Shown here: piece by piece, positions 1 through 7,690 of the stretch
How the letters are laid out: each line of letters starts with the position of its first letter
Position numbering within the stretch: the stretch's first letter is position 1
Notes under the pieces: model-generated
The model's database searches: none
The model's input: only the letters and a program-made list of their open reading frames with translations
What the model was told of the DNA's origin: nothing
Position numbers and translations under genes: made by a program
Source of the DNA: Actinophytocola sp.
Lineage (GTDB): Bacteria > Actinomycetota > Actinomycetes > Mycobacteriales > Pseudonocardiaceae
Length of the DNA: 39,190 bases
Direction: 5' to 3'
Assembly (NCBI GenBank): GCA_009377395.1
Contig: WHUB01000038.1
Coordinates: 1-39,190, forward strand

Positions 1-53
1 GGACACATTGGGCGTGTCGCCCGAATCAAGCAGCAACCCTTACTGAGATCACC

Positions 54-215
54 TCACTGTGCCCAGTGACGTTGATCGGCCCACTTGGTGAGTTCGCCGA
101 GGGTGGCGAAGGTGATGAACGGGCGCTTGTTGATGAGGGGCTGAACGAGCTTCGGCGGTAGCTGGCGTTTGAAGCTGAGCGATGCGACGTCGGTGTCGAG
201 GACGACCGACGTCAC
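54..215 (-). pseudogene. Truncated PIN-domain (VapC-like) toxin
   Basis: The reading frame carries the N-terminal half of a PIN-domain ribonuclease: the strand with the first acidic residues (VVLDTDVASL) and the helix with the conserved Glu (TLGELTKWA). It stops after WAQ, about 55-65 residues in, whereas VapC-type toxins usually have about 130 residues and two further catalytic acids in the missing half. No continuation of the fold is visible in the 53 bases to the window edge. The GTG at 215 starts 4 bases after the antitoxin stop; an ATG-led form from 248 would overlap the antitoxin by 29 bases. The family assignment is fair, the loss of function is inferred, and a sequencing frameshift cannot be excluded. 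Confidence 0.6.
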
Positions 216-219
216 GGCG

Positions 220-429
220 TCACGTGAGGTTCGCGCGGCGAGCGGCATAGGTGTCTTCGAGGAACTCGTTCAGCTCCTCGTCGGTGTCGAAGATGCCTTC
301 GCAGGCGAGGTCGTCCGCCGAGCGGATCGGCCGCGCGTTCTTACGGCGCGCCAGCTCGTCGGCCAACTCTGGGCCGTCCAGGAACGGCGGCAGCTCGTCA
401 GCTGCGTGATCCACGGGACCAGTCGACAT
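220..429 (-). CDS. Putative antitoxin of a VapBC-like pair (69 aa)
   Basis: This is a small, acidic protein starting at ATG 429 behind a clear GGAGG eight bases upstream. The frame stays open further upstream, but the ribosome site decides this start. The body contains RRKNARPIRSADDLACEGIF followed by an acidic helix (DTDEELNEFLEDTYAARR), typical of antitoxins that wrap around PIN toxins. I see no recognisable DNA-binding domain. It lies directly upstream of the truncated PIN gene in the usual antitoxin-toxin order with almost no gap. The role is inferred mainly from that pairing; nothing in the sequence alone proves it. Confidence 0.6.
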   Translation of the reverse strand: MSTGPVDHAADELPPFLDGPELADELARRKNARPIRSADDLACEGIFDTDEELNEFLEDTYAARRANLT

Positions 430-558
430 CGCGGCACCTCCAATCTGCGGGTTGCTCACACAGTGTCTCACGTCCAGCGCGTCCGTCGCACGACCCGCTC
501 TTGAAGCCGTCGTATCCCTCTCGCCCGGCGGCCGCAGGTCCATGACTGTGCCCCATAC

Positions 559-1155
559 ATGACACTGACCCGAAGAACGACGCCGTTAGTGAGCCGCCCC
601 GGCAAGTTCGGAGACTTTGGTCTGTCCCGGGTTCCGTGTGTCGCGCGGATTCTGAGGACCGTGATTCGGCGCGGCGTTGTCGCGTTGTCGGCATGTATGA
701 TTCTTATCGGCGCACTTTCAATCTCAACACCCGCGTGGTCGATTCCCCCGGAGCCTGTGCGATACGTGATCGGGTTCCACAATTTCTCCTCAGTTTCGAA
801 CGCAAATGAGTACGCAGGAGAGAATGTTCTTCGACGTGATGAGGTATTGCGGTTTTTGGTCGTTGCGACACGAAATCCGGAGGGACTGGAATCGCACGCA
901 AGTGCCGACCCCAATGTGCGCTATGTCGAAGAGGACCCATTGATTCAAATGATTCCTCCGTCAGAAGAGTCGAACTTAGCAGACGCTGCGGAGGACAACG
1001 AGGGCCCGTCGATTAACGCCACCCCGAACGACCAGTTCTATTCGACAGCGCAGTATGGCCCCCAGCAAATCGGTGCGCCCTTCGCTTGGGACGTAACGTC
1101 GGGTGACATCGACGCCGCCGTCTGCGTGATCGACACCGGGGTGCGGCTTACGCAC
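559..1155 (+). pseudogene. 5' fragment of a secreted subtilisin-like (S8) protease
   Basis: The frame encodes a basic N terminus, a hydrophobic secretion signal (ALSACMILIGALSIS, then AWS), an inhibitor-I9-like propeptide ending near VRYVEEDPLIQM, and the start of the S8 catalytic domain (NDQFYSTAQYGPQQIG, then VIDTGVRLTH with catalytic Asp at about residue 192). Homology ends immediately after LTH. The remaining 16 codons (CAKDCEPPLG...) are antisense to the neighbouring glycosyltransferase. The His and Ser of the triad are missing, so the product cannot be active. The bases from about 700 to 1130 are visibly AT-richer than the rest of the window, which suggests acquired DNA that was later truncated. 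The start at 559 is uncertain because no good ribosome site is visible. Confidence 0.75.
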
Positions 1156-2752
1156 TGCGCGAAGGACTGCGAACCTCCTCTGGGACGCTCGTGTAGAGCT
1201 GGGTGAGGCGGGCGGCGTGGGCGTTCATGGTGACCGGGTTGATGGCGGTGTGCCAGTAGTCTGCGGGTTGGAGTTCGCCGTTGAGGAGCCTGTCCCAGAT
1301 GTCGATGAGCTCGGTGTGGCTGGTGGCGTCGAAGGTGAAGGCGGGGTTGCTGCCGCCGAGTTCTTTGGCTCCGCCGCGGTGAGAGGTGATGATCGGCACG
1401 CCGTTGGCGACCATTTCGATCGCCACCTGCGGCAGGCAGTCTTCCCACTGCACCGGAACCATGCCCACGTCGGCCGTGCGCAGGAGTTCGGGCAGGTGGT
1501 CGTGGGAATACCCGTCGCAGTACTCGACGTCCACCATGGAGCCCGCCAGAGTCACCAACCGACGCAGTGTCAACGGATCGGCCCCGAGGGCGGCGACTAC
1601 CAGTCGTAGCCGGGAGCGCACCTCATCCGGGCAACGCTCGAGCGTTTCGAGCAGGAACGGGAAGCCCTTGTCGGGACGCGCATAGCCGAGGTAAGCGAGG
1701 GTGAGCTGGCCTGGCACGTCCAGCTTCGTGCGGTGGTTGGCCTGCGCGGCGGCCTCAGCGGCGCGGGTACCGATGTAGGCCACGGCGATCTTCTCGGCCG
1801 CGATCCCGTAACCACCCAGGACCTCCTTCACGCGCTGCGAGGTCGCCAGCACCAGATCGACCTCGCGATTGATCAGCTCCAGCCCGCGGATGCGACGCTT
1901 GACGAAGACCGAGGGCGCCGACCGCCCCAGCGGCAGCGCCGATGGCGCCCGCAACGCCGAGGGCGCGCGCAACGACATCAGCACCGGCGCAGTACCCGAT
2001 CCGTTGAGACCGGTGGTATGGCCATTGCCTCCCGCTCGAGACGGCTTGGACGCCACCGGTGTTGCCTTCCCGAGGCGACTGCCCAGCCGTCTCACTCGCC
2101 GCAGCACGCCATAGAGCTGGTAGCAACGCCGGTAGCTGCGGGTGCCGGGCACCACTCCCACCGCGCGTAGAACGCGGGAGAGCTGGTGCGCGCGCACCAC
2201 CTCGCGCGGGTTGGCCAGGTTGGGGATGCAGGACACGCAGTCGCGTCCCTGCCGGAAGTCGGTGCAGTGGGTGAGCTCGCGCTTCCACAGATTCACCTGC
2301 GGGCAGAGCATGTAGTAGTTATGCGCGTACAGCACCACCCTGGCCTCGGGTGCCTGTTCGTGCACCCGCAGGAACGTGAACGGGATGCCCTCGAGCGAGT
2401 CGAACTGAATCACATCGAACGGCCCCTGCTCGGCCAGAAACCGGTGCCACACCGGCAGCATCCGCTGTTCGTCGAACAACCAGGGCGAGCCGAACGCATG
2501 CTGACCGGGTGCGGGCACCAGCGAGTTGACCAGCGAGAACGACCGCACCCGGCCGGGGTGCGAGTTGGTCGTCTTCTCGATGCGGATCTGCCGGTTCACC
2601 GCGTCGTGTTCCAACCCGGACGACAACACCGTCACCTCGTCACCGGTGTGACGGGCCAAGTGGTCGATCAGGTTGTGCTCGTACTGCCTGATGCCCCCGC
2701 CGCGCCGCTCCGGATCGTCGTACTGCACCCAGTTGTAGAAGAGGATCCTCAT
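1148..2752 (-). CDS. Glycosyltransferase family 4 protein (534 aa)
   Basis: This is a GT-B-fold retaining glycosyltransferase, expected to move a sugar from a nucleotide sugar onto a surface glycan or lipid carrier in the cytoplasm. The N-terminal domain has the acceptor-side glycine loop (GGGIRQYEHNLIDHLA) and the C-terminal domain is a Glycos_transf_1 unit (LTLAYLGYARPDKGFPFLLE; ADVGMVPVQWEDCLPQVAIE, with Glu in the donor site). Between them lies a long basic and Ala/Pro-rich linker containing a short direct repeat (RAPSALRAPSAL). The start ATG overlaps the sulfotransferase stop as ATGA, implying translational coupling. The last residues (PSRSA) and the TAA at 1148-1150 run into the protease fragment, so the original C terminus was probably altered by the rearrangement. 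The sugar specificity cannot be read from the sequence. Confidence 0.85.
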   Translation of the reverse strand: MRILFYNWVQYDDPERRGGGIRQYEHNLIDHLARHTGDEVTVLSSGLEHDAVNRQIRIEKTTNSHPGRVRSFSLVNSLVPAPGQHAFGSPWLFDEQRMLPVWHRFLAEQGPFDVIQFDSLEGIPFTFLRVHEQAPEARVVLYAHNYYMLCPQVNLWKRELTHCTDFRQGRDCVSCIPNLANPREVVRAHQLSRVLRAVGVVPGTRSYRRCYQLYGVLRRVRRLGSRLGKATPVASKPSRAGGNGHTTGLNGSGTAPVLMSLRAPSALRAPSALPLGRSAPSVFVKRRIRGLELINREVDLVLATSQRVKEVLGGYGIAAEKIAVAYIGTRAAEAAAQANHRTKLDVPGQLTLAYLGYARPDKGFPFLLETLERCPDEVRSRLRLVVAALGADPLTLRRLVTLAGSMVDVEYCDGYSHDHLPELLRTADVGMVPVQWEDCLPQVAIEMVANGVPIITSHRGGAKELGGSNPAFTFDATSHTELIDIWDRLLNGELQPADYWHTAINPVTMNAHAARLTQLYTSVPEEVRSPSRSA

Positions 2753-3444
2753 CTCGCGTGCTCACTTTCCTCTTCCGGCTCGGGCACCACCGAACCGTTC
2801 GAGGTGGCCGGGAAATACTCCTCGAACGGCTTGTACGACCCCGGCTCGATATAGGCCAGAATCCGCTCCCGCAGCTCCTCGTCCGGCCGGGGAAAGCACA
2901 GAAAGTCCGCGAGCTCGTCGATCAGCTCGTACCGGAAACGCTCCGCCTTCTCGTTGCTCACCAACAGACACGGCCGCCCCGTCGCGAGCGCGAAACTGGT
3001 GTTGGTGTTGGTCAGCGTGCTCGCCTCATGCAACGCCATCCTCGGCGAGCGGCGGAGGAACTCCCCATCCCACTGGCCCCGGCTCAACGCCGTCGCGACC
3101 GCATCCCGATAGACGACAACGAAAAACGGGTTGCGGATGGCCTTCATCAACGCCGGCAGATAGTTCACCGCGGTCGGGTACTTCCAGCCCCACACATCAT
3201 GTTCCGCATTCCGCTCGGCGATCGTGGCACGCATCTCGCCCAGCTTCCCGCCGTGGAACGCCTTGTCCTCGTTGTTGCCCTCATCGATCTCCCCCAGATA
3301 CAACCCAAGCGCCCGCAGCACACCCGCCACCGGACTCGTCCGGCCACGCTCGAGCCCGAACACCACATACGTCCGCTGCGCGGCCGGACTCGACACCGGA
3401 TTCAGCACCATGCTCGTCGTGTCCACAGTGACCGAAGTCCCCAT
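2749..3444 (-). CDS. Sulfotransferase family protein (231 aa)
   Basis: This resembles PAPS-dependent carbohydrate sulfotransferases. Near residue 30, GLERGRTSPVAGVLRALGL corresponds to the 5'-phosphosulfate-binding loop followed by helix 1. WGWKYP and FFVVVYRDAVATALSRG match the middle strand and the 3'-phosphate-binding segment (Arg...Ser). At 231 residues it is compact but appears complete. The ATG at 3444 follows AAGGAG by five bases. Its stop overlaps the glycosyltransferase start, so the two are one operon. The context suggests sulfation of a cell-surface sugar, but the acceptor is unknown. The phosphosulfate loop is not a textbook match, so a related nucleotide-dependent transferase is possible. 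Confidence 0.75.
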   Translation of the reverse strand: MGTSVTVDTTSMVLNPVSSPAAQRTYVVFGLERGRTSPVAGVLRALGLYLGEIDEGNNEDKAFHGGKLGEMRATIAERNAEHDVWGWKYPTAVNYLPALMKAIRNPFFVVVYRDAVATALSRGQWDGEFLRRSPRMALHEASTLTNTNTSFALATGRPCLLVSNEKAERFRYELIDELADFLCFPRPDEELRERILAYIEPGSYKPFEEYFPATSNGSVVPEPEEESEHAR

Positions 3445-3634
3445 CAGCTCTCCTTTACGTCAGCGCGGTCGGAGAATGGGAAATCGCAGGTCGGCATCAA
3501 CGCCGACCACCCCTCCGGTCCGCAGTGCTGGTCTGCGGTGTCGCGACGCCCCCAGGTTGGTCGTCTTCTCCATATTTCGGACTCTTCGGAAGAACGTTAC
3601 GTCGCGCGACAGTACTACCAGTAAACGCGCCCCG
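3445..3634. other. Intergenic gap upstream of the sulfotransferase-glycosyltransferase operon
   Basis: This 190-base gap separates two genes on the minus strand. It must hold the promoter of the sulfotransferase operon and the 3' end of the acyltransferase transcript. I see the ribosome site next to 3444 but no convincing promoter hexamers, terminator or coding frame. Confidence 0.4.
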
Positions 3635-4786
3635 TCACAGCAGCCGCCCCAGCTTGGTCCGGGAGATCAGGATCCAGCCGAGGCCGAAGCAGGCCACGAC
3701 GCCGAGCACGCCGAGCAGCGGCGCCTTCACCTCGGCCGGCGCGGGCATCGGCCGCAGCGCGATCGCCAGCATGATCAGCACCGGGCCTTGCAGTACGAAC
3801 GCGGCGAACGAGCTGCGGATCGCGGCGTCTCGCACCTTGCCTCCCTCGACGAGCCGCTTCTGCGCCACGCCGAGCAGCCAGATCGAGCCGAACACGACCA
3901 GCACCGACTCGACGCACACCAGCAGCGCGGACTGCCAGTTCCAGCCGCCGAGGAACGGGCTCATGTCCGCCGCCAGGTTGGTCACCCCGACGGACAGCGC
4001 GAGCACGGGCACCGCGACCAGCGTCGCGAGCGTGATCACACCGCTCGCGCGGCGCAGCCGGGGCGGCACGCGCTCGGCCAGGCCGCTGCTCGCATAGACC
4101 ACTCCGAAGCCGAACATGGCGCCGAGCTGCGGCCACTGCCATATGTGCAGGTCACCGAACTCGGTCCCCCGTGCCGAAACCACCATGCGCAGCAGGAACG
4201 TCGACAGCGCCAGCACCACGACGAACGCCCACAGCTGGCCGGTTGAGTACAGCACCCGCTGTCGCTCGTCGTCGCGTCTGCCCGCCGCCCAGTGCCACCC
4301 GGCGTAGACCACCGAGAAGATCAGCAGGACCTCGGCGAACCACAGCGCGCCCGAGTCGAACACCCGCTCCCTCCCGGTGAGCAGAAACGAGTACGACACA
4401 CTCCGGCCCGCCGACAGGTACGCCAGCCACAGCACCAGCGGCCACACCAGCAGCGCGCTGGCCAGGAACGGGATGCCGAGTCGCACGATTCGGTCGTGGA
4501 CGAACTGGCCGGTCCCCTTGCGGCGCAGTGATCGGGGCGTCAGCAGGCCCGCGACCAGGAAGAACGTCCCCATGAAGAACAGCGCCGACGGCCCTAAGAT
4601 CGCCGCCAGCACCAGCTCGGACGGCGCCCGCAAGGTGACCTCGTTGACCTCGTCGTAGGCCCAGCCGCCCACGGCCGAGTAGCTGAGCAGGGCGTGTCCC
4701 GCGATGATCCAGGCGACGAGCAAGGCGCGGAGGGCATCCAGGCTGAACAGCCGCGTGCCCTGTTGAGTTCGTGGTACCACCGTCAC
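3635..4786 (-). CDS. Acyltransferase 3 family membrane protein (383 aa)
   Basis: This is a multi-pass membrane acyltransferase of the AT3 (Acyl_transf_3) type, which O-acylates sugars of extracellular glycans, antibiotics or lipids. The first membrane segment has the hallmark LDALRALLVAWIIAGHALL with the conserved Arg and catalytic-type His. A further Arg-rich loop (RSLRRKGTGQFVHDRIVRLG) and about ten hydrophobic segments follow, ending in a basic cytoplasmic tail. Translation starts at GTG 4786 with a poor ribosome site. It sits upstream of the sulfotransferase and glycosyltransferase on the same strand but is separated by 190 bases, so it may be transcribed separately. A shared role in decorating a surface glycan is inferred. 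Confidence 0.85.
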   Translation of the reverse strand: MTVVPRTQQGTRLFSLDALRALLVAWIIAGHALLSYSAVGGWAYDEVNEVTLRAPSELVLAAILGPSALFFMGTFFLVAGLLTPRSLRRKGTGQFVHDRIVRLGIPFLASALLVWPLVLWLAYLSAGRSVSYSFLLTGRERVFDSGALWFAEVLLIFSVVYAGWHWAAGRRDDERQRVLYSTGQLWAFVVVLALSTFLLRMVVSARGTEFGDLHIWQWPQLGAMFGFGVVYASSGLAERVPPRLRRASGVITLATLVAVPVLALSVGVTNLAADMSPFLGGWNWQSALLVCVESVLVVFGSIWLLGVAQKRLVEGGKVRDAAIRSSFAAFVLQGPVLIMLAIALRPMPAPAEVKAPLLGVLGVVACFGLGWILISRTKLGRLL

Positions 4787-4900
4787 GTTGACCAGGATCC
4801 CCTTTCCCGGAAATGCCTGACGAGAGGATTTAGACCTCTTTTGAGGATAACGTCCCTGGTGAGCGGATGCATCTGAATTGCATTCACACTGTGGTGGTGC

Positions 4901-5500
4901 TCAGCAGCAGTGCTCGCCGCGCCACGCCTCGCGGCCCTCCCTGACCGCGACGACGGCGATGACGAGCGCGGCGACGGGGTCGGCCCACGCCCATCCGAAC
5001 AGGCTGTTCAGCAGCAGGCCTGCCAGCAGCACGCCGGAGAGGTAGGTGCACAGCAGCGTCTGCTTCGAGTCGGCGACCGCGCTGGCCGACCCGAGCTCCC
5101 GGCCCGCGCGTCGCTGCGCGAACGACAGCAGCGGCATCACCAGCAGCGACACCGCGGCCAGCGCGATGCCGACGGTCGACGTCCCGGCGGCGTCGGCGCC
5201 GAGCAGGGTGCGCACCGCTTCGACGGTGACGTAGCCCGCGAGCGCGAAGAACGACATCGCGATGATCCGGAGCGCGATCCGTTCGCGCGCCTCGGGATCG
5301 GGCCCGGAGAACTGCCAGGCCACCGCCGCGGCGGAGGCGACCTCGATGACCGAGTCGAGGCCGAAGCCGATCAGCGCGGTCGAACCGGCGACCGTACCCG
5401 CCGAGATCGCGATGATCGCCTCGATGACGTTGTAGCTGATCGTCGCGGCGACCAGCCACCGCACCCGTCGGCTGAGCACGGCTCGGCGCGCAGTCCTCAT
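4901..5500 (-). CDS. Short CDF-like cation transporter (199 aa)
   Basis: This is a membrane protein of the cation-efflux (CDF) superfamily with about five to six hydrophobic segments and no long C-terminal cytoplasmic domain. GSTALIGFGLDSVIEVASAA corresponds to membrane helix 2, and ADSKQTLLCTYLSGVLLAGL to helix 5. In both, the classical His-x-x-x-Asp site is reduced to Asp with Ser, Glu or Lys, so the transported ion is uncertain. The protein ends in HCC, a possible metal ligand. Its ATG overlaps the stop of the ArsR-type regulator by four bases, so they are co-translated. Metal export under control of that sensor is the expected role, with Cd, Pb or Zn as candidates. Confidence 0.8.
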   Translation of the reverse strand: MRTARRAVLSRRVRWLVAATISYNVIEAIIAISAGTVAGSTALIGFGLDSVIEVASAAAVAWQFSGPDPEARERIALRIIAMSFFALAGYVTVEAVRTLLGADAAGTSTVGIALAAVSLLVMPLLSFAQRRAGRELGSASAVADSKQTLLCTYLSGVLLAGLLLNSLFGWAWADPVAALVIAVVAVREGREAWRGEHCC

Positions 5501-5835
5501 GACGCTGTCGCCCCGTACCTCGGGCACAGCGCCACGGCCTCGCCTGTCGCCGCGAGCACCGCTTCCGCCGCCGCGAGCAGGTCGAGCAGCTCCGGGCGGC
5601 TGAGCGAGTAAAAGATCTGCCGCCCCTCGGCGCGTCCCGCGACGAGCCCGCAGTCGCGCAGGCACGCGACGTGCGCGGACACCGTCGACTGCGCCAGGCC
5701 GAGATCCCCGGTGAGGTCCGCGACCCGCGCCTCCCCATCGGCGAGCCGCCGGACGATCGCCAGCCTCGTCGCGTCCGACAGGCTGTGAAACAACGCCACC
5801 GCCGCCTCCGTGCGCGCTACTGTATTCATCGGCAT
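5497..5835 (-). CDS. ArsR/SmtB-family metal-sensing repressor (CmtR-like, 112 aa)
   Basis: This is a winged-helix regulator: FHSLSDATRLAIVRRLADGE, then the recognition helix in LGLAQSTVSAHVACLRDCGL and the wing RQIFYSL. The Cys pair in ACLRDCGLV and a Cys near the C terminus (ALCPRYG) fall where Mycobacterium tuberculosis CmtR binds Cd and Pb (Cys57, Cys61, Cys102). This points to a Cd/Pb sensor, though the exact metal is inferred. It is translationally coupled to the transporter gene downstream. Two in-frame ATGs (5835 and 5829) are both plausible starts. An inverted repeat lies directly upstream and fits autoregulation. Confidence 0.88.
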   Translation of the reverse strand: MPMNTVARTEAAVALFHSLSDATRLAIVRRLADGEARVADLTGDLGLAQSTVSAHVACLRDCGLVAGRAEGRQIFYSLSRPELLDLLAAAEAVLAATGEAVALCPRYGATAS

Positions 5836-5848
5836 GTTCCGATGTTAT

Positions 5849-5866
5849 CGCAATCTGGCGATTGTG
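5849..5866 (-). promoter_or_regulatory. Inverted-repeat operator of the ArsR-type gene
   Basis: CAATC and GATTG (5851-5855 and 5860-5864) flank a four-base centre and extend with one mismatch to seven-base arms. A GATAAC that could serve as a -10 box lies between this repeat and the ATG, as is usual for ArsR autoregulation. The assignment is by position and symmetry only. Confidence 0.45.
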
Positions 5867-5898
5867 GGACACGGCGTCCTGGACGTGGGACACGACTG
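5864..5898. repeat. Two units of a 21-bp periodic repeat (GTGGGACACG core)
   Basis: GTGGGACACG occurs at 5864 and again at 5885, exactly 21 bp apart, just upstream of the polymerase gene. The same unit recurs three times downstream of that gene (7636-7690). Confidence 0.7.
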
Positions 5899-5923
5899 TC
5901 GGGGCGGGGCGCAGAATGGCGGC

Positions 5924-7603
5924 GTGGAGATCGTCGTGGCGGAGCAGGAGGAACGTTCGCGCGGCGGCGATCCGTTGTACGCGCTGCGACCCGTCGGCGG
6001 CGGCCCGGCGGCGCGCGATCTCACCAGCGCCGAGCTGGCAGAGCGGGTGGCCGCGCAGGAAGCCGAGAGCACTCCGACCTGGGTGTTTCCGGCTGCCGAC
6101 CGGGCGTATCCCGTCCTGCTGCGGGCCGGCGTGCGGCTGCGCCGGTGTCACGACCTCGCGCTCACCGAGGGCCTACTGCTCGCCAGCCAGGCTCGGCACG
6201 GGGAGCCGCGCGGGCTCGCCGCCGCCTACGCCAGGGCGCGCGGCCTGCCGCCACCCGACGCCGCGCCGGACGACGACACCACGGACACCACCGGCCAGGC
6301 CGCCCTGTTCCATCCCCGAGGCACCGGTCTGCCCGAGGGCGTCACCGCGGCCGAGGCCGCCGAGGACGTCCTCGCCGAGCAGCACCGCGCGATCCAGCAG
6401 CACCCGGTGCCCGAGCGGTTCCGGCTGCTGGTCGCCTCGGAGTCGCAGAGCGCGCTCGCGGCGGCCGAGATGTCGCATCACGGCCTGCCGTGGCACGCGG
6501 ACGTCCACGACGCCGTGCTCACCGAGCTGCTCGGCGCCCGCGTCACGAACGGCCGTCCGAGCAAGCTCGCCGAGCTGGCCGACCGAGTGGCGGAGGCGTT
6601 CGGCACGCCGGTCAACCCCGATCACCCGCCGAGCGTGGTGCGCGCGTTCCGCCGCGCCGGGATCGACGTCCCGTCCAGCCGCGCGCACGTGCTCGCCGAC
6701 GTCGACCACCCGGCCGTCGCGCCGCTGCTCGCGTACAAGGAGCTGGCGCGGCTGCACTCGGCGCACGGCTGGGCGTGGCTGCGCGAGTGGGTCCACGATG
6801 GACGGTTCCGGCCCACGTTCGTCGTCGGCGGCGTGGTGTCGGGACGCTGGGCGACGCGGGGCGGCGGCGCGCTGCAGATCCCGAAGGTGCTGCGCAGCTG
6901 CGTGCGGGCCGACCCGGGCTGGCGGCTGGTCGTGGCCGACGCCGCCCAGCTCGAACCGAGGGTGCTGGCCGCCCTCTCCGGCGACCGGCGGTTCGCCGAG
7001 GTCTCCGCGTCGGCCGATCTCTACGCCAGTCTCGCCGCCGACGCCTTCGGCGGCGACCGCGCCCGCGCCAAGGTCGCCATGCTCTCGGCGCTCTACGGCG
7101 GCACGTCCGGCGAGGCGGGCCCGCTGCTCGCGCAGTTGCGCACCCGGTTTCCGGACGCCGTGCGCTACGTCGAGCACGCGGCGGCGGCAGGCGAACGCGG
7201 GGAGCAGGTCCGTTCCCGGCTCGGCAGGACATCGCCCCCGCCGTCCGAGCAATGGCGCGCGCTCACCGGCAACGCCGACGCGGGCGTGGCCGCGCACCGG
7301 GCCGCTCGCGACTGGGGCCGGTTCACCCGCAACTTCGTCGTGCAGGCCAGCGCGGCGGACTTCACGTCGGTGCTGCTGGCGTTGCTGCGCCGCGCGCTCG
7401 CGGAGCGGGCGTCAGCGGCCGAGCTGGTGTTCTTCCAGCACGACGAGATCATCGTGCACTGCCCGGCTGACGAAGCGGACGTCGTCGGGGCGCTGTGCGG
7501 CGAGTGCGCCGACGAGGCCGGCAGGCTGACGTTCGGCGCCCGCTGCCCGGTGCGGTTCCCGCTGGAGGCGAAGCTGGTCGGCCGCTACGCCGACGCCAAG
7601 TGA
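5924..7603 (+). CDS. PolA-like DNA polymerase (annotated family: bifunctional 3'-5' exonuclease/DNA polymerase, 559 aa)
   Basis: This is a family A polymerase of the short actinobacterial type, lacking the 5' nuclease of PolA. Motif A is present as VVADAAQLEPRVLAALSGD (canonical Asp, with Pro in place of the usual Leu/Arg region). Motif B is RAKVAMLSALYGG, with the Lys and Tyr-Gly of the O-helix. Motif C is VFFQHDEIIVH, with the catalytic His-Asp-Glu. The N-terminal part corresponds to the proofreading domain, but I do not see its Asp-x-Glu motif, so exonuclease activity is doubtful. GTG 5924 is the likely start; longer frames run into the ArsR operator. The gene is convergent with the MBL hydrolase and flanked on both sides by 21-bp repeats. 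A role in repair or gap filling is inferred from the family. Confidence 0.85.
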   Translation: MEIVVAEQEERSRGGDPLYALRPVGGGPAARDLTSAELAERVAAQEAESTPTWVFPAADRAYPVLLRAGVRLRRCHDLALTEGLLLASQARHGEPRGLAAAYARARGLPPPDAAPDDDTTDTTGQAALFHPRGTGLPEGVTAAEAAEDVLAEQHRAIQQHPVPERFRLLVASESQSALAAAEMSHHGLPWHADVHDAVLTELLGARVTNGRPSKLAELADRVAEAFGTPVNPDHPPSVVRAFRRAGIDVPSSRAHVLADVDHPAVAPLLAYKELARLHSAHGWAWLREWVHDGRFRPTFVVGGVVSGRWATRGGGALQIPKVLRSCVRADPGWRLVVADAAQLEPRVLAALSGDRRFAEVSASADLYASLAADAFGGDRARAKVAMLSALYGGTSGEAGPLLAQLRTRFPDAVRYVEHAAAAGERGEQVRSRLGRTSPPPSEQWRALTGNADAGVAAHRAARDWGRFTRNFVVQASAADFTSVLLALLRRALAERASAAELVFFQHDEIIVHCPADEADVVGALCGECADEAGRLTFGARCPVRFPLEAKLVGRYADAK

Positions 7604-7635
7604 GGGTCCCGAACGCCGAACACGCAGGCAGGAAC

Positions 7636-7690
7636 GCAGGACACGACGCCCCGAGCGCAGGACACGACGTCCTGAGCGTGGGACACGACG
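7636..7690. repeat. Three units of a 21-bp periodic repeat between convergent genes
   Basis: GCAGGACACGACG at 7636 and 7657 and GTGGGACACGACG at 7678 are each 21 bp apart. The array fills the gap between the polymerase stop (7603) and the MBL hydrolase stop (7691). GACGTC within the units is self-complementary, so the array could contribute to termination or bind a protein. Confidence 0.75.
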
